Under the pieces are notes generated by a model. The model saw only the letters and a program-made list of their open reading frames with translations. It was not told the origin of the DNA and made no database searches. The position numbers and the translations under genes were made by a program. A stretch of DNA of 11,122 nt from VGBK01 sp964354255 (GTDB lineage: Bacteria; Actinomycetota; Acidimicrobiia; Spongiisociales; UBA11373), in assembly GCA_964354255.1 (NCBI GenBank), contig CAYGYX010000061.1, forward strand, positions 1-11,122. The letters are read 5' to 3'. Shown in pieces: positions 7,823 to 11,122 of this stretch; position 1 is the first letter of the stretch; each line of letters starts with the position of its first letter.

Positions 7823-8415
7823 GTCCCCTCCCAGGCCACCGGGCCGGCTCGCAGCACTCGCGGGGCACTCCCGGTGAAGTCGACGACCGTGGATGGGGCT
7901 CCCCCCGCCCCAGCGCCGGGCAGGTAGGCGGCCACCCGGCCGGTGAAGATCGCCCGTGCGCCGGCCTCATCCGCTGCCGGGGCCGCCCCCGAACGATTGG
8001 CGCTCGTCACCGCCAGCGGGCCGGCCTCTGCCAGCAGGGCGAGGGCGGCCGGATGGTCGGGCACCCGGATCCCCACCGAGTCGCGGGAGGGGTTCCCCAC
8101 CCAGTCGGGCAGCTCCGGCACCCGCCGCACCACCAGCGTCAGGGCGCCCGGCCAGTACCGTTCCGCCGCCTGCCGGGCCGCCCCGGCCAGCACCCCGACC
8201 CGCGCTGCTTGCTCCACCGAGGCGGCGAGGAGGGGGATGGGCTTGATCGCCGGGCGGCCCTTCAATGCGAAGAGAAGCGCCACCGCTTCCCTGGAGAAGG
8301 GGTCGGCGGCCAGCCCGTAGACCGTGTCGGTGGGAATGCCGACCACCGCTCCCCGGCGGAGGGCGGCCACCACCGCCGCCAGGTCACCGGGCTCCGGCCC
8401 GATCACGGGCCGCAC
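7819..8415 (-). CDS. tsaC: L-threonylcarbamoyladenylate synthase (TsaC/Sua5/YrdC family)
   Basis: Makes threonylcarbamoyl-AMP from threonine, bicarbonate and ATP, the first step of the universal tRNA t6A37 modification, in the cytoplasm. The protein has 198 residues, i.e. the short YrdC-domain form without the extra Sua5 C-terminal domain. Family motifs: PTDTVYGL (28-35), KGRP (52-55, the K-x-R nucleotide-binding pair), WPGALTLV (88-95), VGIRVPDHP (114-122), TSANRSG (137-143), and STVVDFT followed by RVLRAG (175-190). GTG 8415 is chosen because GAGGAAGGGGG lies just upstream; this overlaps the prmC end by 13 bases. GTG 8406 in a GTGA overlap is an alternative start three codons later. Confidence 0.95.
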   Translation of the reverse strand: MRPVIGPEPGDLAAVVAALRRGAVVGIPTDTVYGLAADPFSREAVALLFALKGRPAIKPIPLLAASVEQAARVGVLAGAARQAAERYWPGALTLVVRRVPELPDWVGNPSRDSVGIRVPDHPAALALLAEAGPLAVTSANRSGAAPAADEAGARAIFTGRVAAYLPGAGAGGAPSTVVDFTGSAPRVLRAGPVAWEGT

Positions 8416-9206
8416 GGCGCCCCCTTCCTCGCCACCAGGAACCGGGGCCGGCCGGCCAGGTCGCGGCGCACCTCGCGTTCGTAGCTCCCGAACAACTCCA
8501 AGGCCTCCTCACCCTGGGTCTCACCGATCTCGCAGAGCACCCGGCCGCCGACCCCCAGCCACCAGTAGGCCTCGTCGGCGATGCGGGCCAGCACCTCGGT
8601 GCCGACGGGCCCGGCCACCAGCGCCTCCCGGGGCTCGTGGAGACGGATCTCGTCCGGCAGCCGATCCCACTCGTCCTCGGACAGGTACGGCGGGTTGGCC
8701 ACGATCAGCTCCACCCGGCCGCGCAGGCCCCGGGGCAGCGGGTCGAACAGGTTCCCCGGCAGGAAGGTCACCTCGAGCGCGTTGGCCGCCGCATTCTCCC
8801 GGGCCAGGTCGAGAGCCTCGGGGCTGAGGTCGGTGGCGTAGACCGGGGCGGATGGGAAGACGCGCTTGAGCGCCAGGGCGAGCACCCCCGAGCCGGTGCC
8901 CAGGTCGACGATGAGCGTGCCCGGGCCGGCCTCCCCGAGGGCGGCCACCGCCGCCTCCCAGAGCTGTTCGGTCTCGGGACGGGGGATGAGTGCCCGGCGG
9001 TCCACCTTCACCTCGATGGGACCGAAGGGCACCCGTCCCTCCAGGTACTGCAGTGGCTCCCCCGCCAGGCGGCGGGCGATCAGGGCTTGCAGGCGAGCCT
9101 GTTCCGCCGGGCCGACGGCGGGACCGGTCAGCAGATCCGCCCGCGAGCGCCCGGTGGCCGCCATCTGCAGGCGCACCAACTCATGGGAAGGGATCGTCCC
9201 CGACAC
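8403..9206 (-). CDS. prmC: Release factor glutamine methyltransferase (PrmC/HemK)
   Basis: Methylates the glutamine of the GGQ motif in peptide-chain release factors 1 and 2, using S-adenosylmethionine, which improves termination. It has 267 residues. The N-terminal helical domain contains the PrmC-specific stretch RRLAGEPLQYLEG (45-57) and IPRPETE (74-80). The Rossmann methyltransferase domain has the SAM loop DLGTGSG (101-107), an acidic residue after strand two (ATDLS, Asp126) and the catalytic NPPY (171-174). The start is GTG 9206; the upstream sequence has only a weak G-rich ribosome site (GGGG), so a leaderless or nearly leaderless mRNA is possible. In many actinobacteria prfA precedes prmC; here the upstream neighbour is instead a divergent peptidase gene. 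Confidence 0.96.
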   Translation of the reverse strand: MSGTIPSHELVRLQMAATGRSRADLLTGPAVGPAEQARLQALIARRLAGEPLQYLEGRVPFGPIEVKVDRRALIPRPETEQLWEAAVAALGEAGPGTLIVDLGTGSGVLALALKRVFPSAPVYATDLSPEALDLARENAAANALEVTFLPGNLFDPLPRGLRGRVELIVANPPYLSEDEWDRLPDEIRLHEPREALVAGPVGTEVLARIADEAYWWLGVGGRVLCEIGETQGEEALELFGSYEREVRRDLAGRPRFLVARKGAPCGP

Positions 9207-9267
9207 GGCCCCATCATGCCAGGCGCATAGGGGCTAGGGTCGCGACGCCGAGCCGAGGAGGTCGACT
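9207..9267. promoter_or_regulatory. Divergent promoter region between prmC and the S9 peptidase gene
   Basis: Only 61 bases separate the two divergent start codons, so promoters for both genes must lie here or reach into the coding sequence. On the plus strand TAGGGT (9235-9240) fits a TANNNT -10 box and would give a leader of roughly 20 bases containing the AGGAGG site; no clear -35 is visible. A short perfect palindrome GTCGCGAC covers 9239-9246. No clear minus-strand box can be assigned. The general role follows from the gene arrangement; the specific boxes are tentative. Confidence 0.45.
9256..9261 (+). promoter_or_regulatory. Ribosome binding site of the S9 peptidase gene
   Basis: Perfect AGGAGG, 6 bases before GTG 9268. 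It fixes the start of the peptidase in preference to the next in-frame GTG two codons later. Confidence 0.85.
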
Positions 9268-11122
9268 GTGGCTGTGGCGCCGTACGGGGCCTGGGAATCG
9301 CCGATCAGCGCGCGGTCGGTGACCCGCGCCGAGATCCTCTTCACCGACAGCCTGGAGGTCGACGGCGGGACCGTGTACTGGGCCGAGAGCCGCCCCGCCG
9401 AGGAAGGGCGAACGGTGATCGTGCGGCGCGGCGCCGACGGGTCACCGGAAGACGTCACCCCTGCCGGTTTCAACGCCCGCACCCGGGTACACGAGTACGG
9501 GTGCGGCGCCTACGCGATACGCAGCGGCGGCGTCTACTTCGCCAACTTCACCGACCAGCGCCTCTACCACCACCGCCCAGGGGAAGCCCCCCGGCCGATC
9601 ACCCCGGAACCGCCCCTCCCTGCCGGCATCCGCTATGCCGACCTGGCGTTCGGCGACGGGTTCCTGGTCTGTGTGCGGGAGCGGCACGGCGAAGGCGAGG
9701 CAACCAACGAGCTGGTGCGCCTCTCCCTCGACGACGGCGACGCCGAGACGATCGTCGGCGGCCACGACTTCTTCTCCTCCCCGCGCCTCTCCCCCGACGG
9801 ACGGCTGCTCGCCTGGCTCGCCTGGGACCACCCCAACATGCCCTGGAACGGCACCGGCCTGTGGCTGGCCGAGATGGGGCCCGATGGTCGGCCCGGCGAG
9901 CCGCGCCTGGTGGCCGGCGGCCCGCACGAGTCCATCTTCCAGCCCGAGTGGTCTCCGCAGGGTGTGCTCCACTTCGCCTCAGACCGCAGCGGCTGGTGGA
10001 ACCTCTACCGCCTCCGTGACGGCGAGGCGGAACCGGTGACCGTGGTTGCCGGCGACGTCGGCGGTCCGCAGTGGGTGTTCCGCCTGCGTCGTTACGCCTT
10101 CCTGAGCGACGCGATCGCCGCCATCTACACCGGCCCAGCCGGGGCGACCCTTCTCATCCACGAGGCCGGCGGGGCCACCCGCGCCCTGCCCGCCCCTGGG
10201 ACCTGGCTGTCCTCATTGGTGGCCGACGGTCCGGACCTGTACCTGGTTGCCGGGTCGCCCACCACCCCCTACGCGGTGATCCGGGTGGACGCTCTCACCG
10301 GCGAGACCGAAGTTGTGCGCGCTCCCGAGGGGCCGGGCCTCGACCCCCGGTACACGTCGGCCCCCGAGCGCGTCACCTACCCCACTCCCGACGGCCCTGC
10401 CCACCTCTACCACTACCCGCCCACCAACCCGGAGTTCGCCGCTCCGGTGGGCGAGCTGCCGCCGCTGCTGGTGGCCATCCACGGCGGCCCGACTTCGGCG
10501 GCCCGGCCGGTGCTGAACCCGGAGGTGCAGTTCTGGACCAGCCGCGGCTTCGCCGTGGCCGACGTGGACTACGGGGGCTCCACCGGGTACGGGCGTGCCT
10601 ACTGGGAGCGCCTGCACCGGCGCTGGGGCATCGTGGACGTGCGTGATTGCGCTCTCGCCGCCGCCCACCTGGCGCAGGCCGGCAAGGCCGACCCGGCCCG
10701 CCTGGCCATCCGCGGCGGCAGCGCCGGCGGCTACACCACCCTGGCGGCTCTCGCCTTCCGCGACGAGTTCGCCGCCGGGGCCAGCCACTACGGCGTCGCC
10801 GACCTGGAACTGCTGGCCCGGGACACCCACAAGTTCGAGTCCCGCTACCTCGACTGGCTAGTCGGCCCCTACCCGGAGGAACGGGCAACCTACCGGGAGC
10901 GCTCGCCGATCCACCACGTCGAGGGCATCGACCGCCCGGTGATCCTCTTCCAGGGCCTGGAGGACCGGGTGGTCCCGCCCGAGCAGGCGGAGATCATGGC
11001 GGCCGCGCTGCGCCGACGCGGGGTGCCGGTGGCGCATCTCACCTTCCCGGGCGAGGGGCACGGCTTCCGCCAGGCAGAGAACATCGCCCGCACCCTGGAA
11101 GCCGAGCTGTCCTTCTACGGGC
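9268..11122 (+). CDS. S9-family peptidase (prolyl oligopeptidase / acylaminoacyl peptidase-like), 3' end missing
   Basis: Serine peptidase, probably cytoplasmic as no signal peptide is seen, that cleaves short peptides held under a beta-propeller lid. From GTG 9268 the frame stays open for 618 codons to the window end. N-terminal propeller (about 20-370): HEYGCGAY (75-82), SPDGRLLAWLAWDHPNMPW (175-193) and SDRSGWWNLYR (238-248) are typical of this S9 group. C-terminal alpha/beta-hydrolase domain (about 395 on): HGGP (405-408), nucleophile Ser485 in GGSAGGYTTL, then Asp566 (LEDRVVPP) and His598 (EGHGF), so the triad is complete. Probably some 15-30 C-terminal residues are missing. HEYGCG has Cys79 where the family usually has Gly. 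Substrate (aminopeptidase or acyl-peptide release) cannot be told from sequence. Confidence 0.95.
   Translation, partial: MAVAPYGAWESPISARSVTRAEILFTDSLEVDGGTVYWAESRPAEEGRTVIVRRGADGSPEDVTPAGFNARTRVHEYGCGAYAIRSGGVYFANFTDQRLYHHRPGEAPRPITPEPPLPAGIRYADLAFGDGFLVCVRERHGEGEATNELVRLSLDDGDAETIVGGHDFFSSPRLSPDGRLLAWLAWDHPNMPWNGTGLWLAEMGPDGRPGEPRLVAGGPHESIFQPEWSPQGVLHFASDRSGWWNLYRLRDGEAEPVTVVAGDVGGPQWVFRLRRYAFLSDAIAAIYTGPAGATLLIHEAGGATRALPAPGTWLSSLVADGPDLYLVAGSPTTPYAVIRVDALTGETEVVRAPEGPGLDPRYTSAPERVTYPTPDGPAHLYHYPPTNPEFAAPVGELPPLLVAIHGGPTSAARPVLNPEVQFWTSRGFAVADVDYGGSTGYGRAYWERLHRRWGIVDVRDCALAAAHLAQAGKADPARLAIRGGSAGGYTTLAALAFRDEFAAGASHYGVADLELLARDTHKFESRYLDWLVGPYPEERATYRERSPIHHVEGIDRPVILFQGLEDRVVPPEQAEIMAAALRRRGVPVAHLTFPGEGHGFRQAENIARTLEAELSFYG

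Noticed and set aside
9442..10830. Minus-strand open frames opposite the S9 peptidase
   Set aside because: The plus-strand frame has family motifs from end to end with the full catalytic triad; the opposing frames have none.

Overview
This 11.1-kb window is uniformly GC-rich (codon third positions are almost all G or C in the real genes) and is ordinary core-genome sequence. It carries a complete-looking F-type ATP synthase operon on the minus strand, cut at the window edge inside the last gene. The subunit sequences look actinobacterial: for example alpha GLPGTMANELLEFP, RRPPGREAYPGD and LHSRLLERCAKLSDELGGGS. So does the linkage prmC-tsaC-atp. The b and delta subunits are separate proteins rather than the b-delta fusion of mycobacteria, and an atpZ gene is present. 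I infer an actinomycete-phylum organism, possibly Acidimicrobiia-like; the exact lineage cannot be fixed from the sequence alone.

Layout, in the direction of minus-strand transcription (high to low coordinates). prmC (release-factor glutamine methyltransferase, 9206-8403) overlaps tsaC (threonylcarbamoyl-AMP synthase, 8415-7819), which overlaps by TTGA an unrecognised five- or six-helix membrane protein (7822-7214). A perfect 10-bp GC-rich inverted repeat straddles the stop codon of that gene. About 290 bases without a convincing gene follow and probably hold the atp operon promoter. The operon then runs atpZ-atpI-atpB(a)-atpE(c)-atpF(b)-atpH(delta)-atpA(alpha)-atpG(gamma)-atpD(beta)-atpC(epsilon, incomplete at base 1). 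Gaps are 15 bases or less, and atpZ/atpI, atpI/atpB and atpD/atpC overlap.

On the plus strand, 61 bases from prmC and divergent from it, a long open frame from 9268 runs off the right end. It encodes a cytoplasmic S9-family (prolyl oligopeptidase / acylaminoacyl peptidase) enzyme with an intact Ser-Asp-His triad and only its C-terminal tip missing.

Functionally, atpB/E/F form the membrane motor, atpA/D/G/C the catalytic head, atpH the stator link, and atpZ/atpI assembly or ion-supply accessories. prmC and tsaC serve translation (release-factor methylation and tRNA t6A). I found no mobile element, CRISPR array, RNA gene or defence-type system, and nothing that looks like an undescribed biological system. 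The points most worth a second look are the unrecognised membrane protein beside the operon, the hairpin at its stop codon, the leader in front of atpZ, and the start-site choices.
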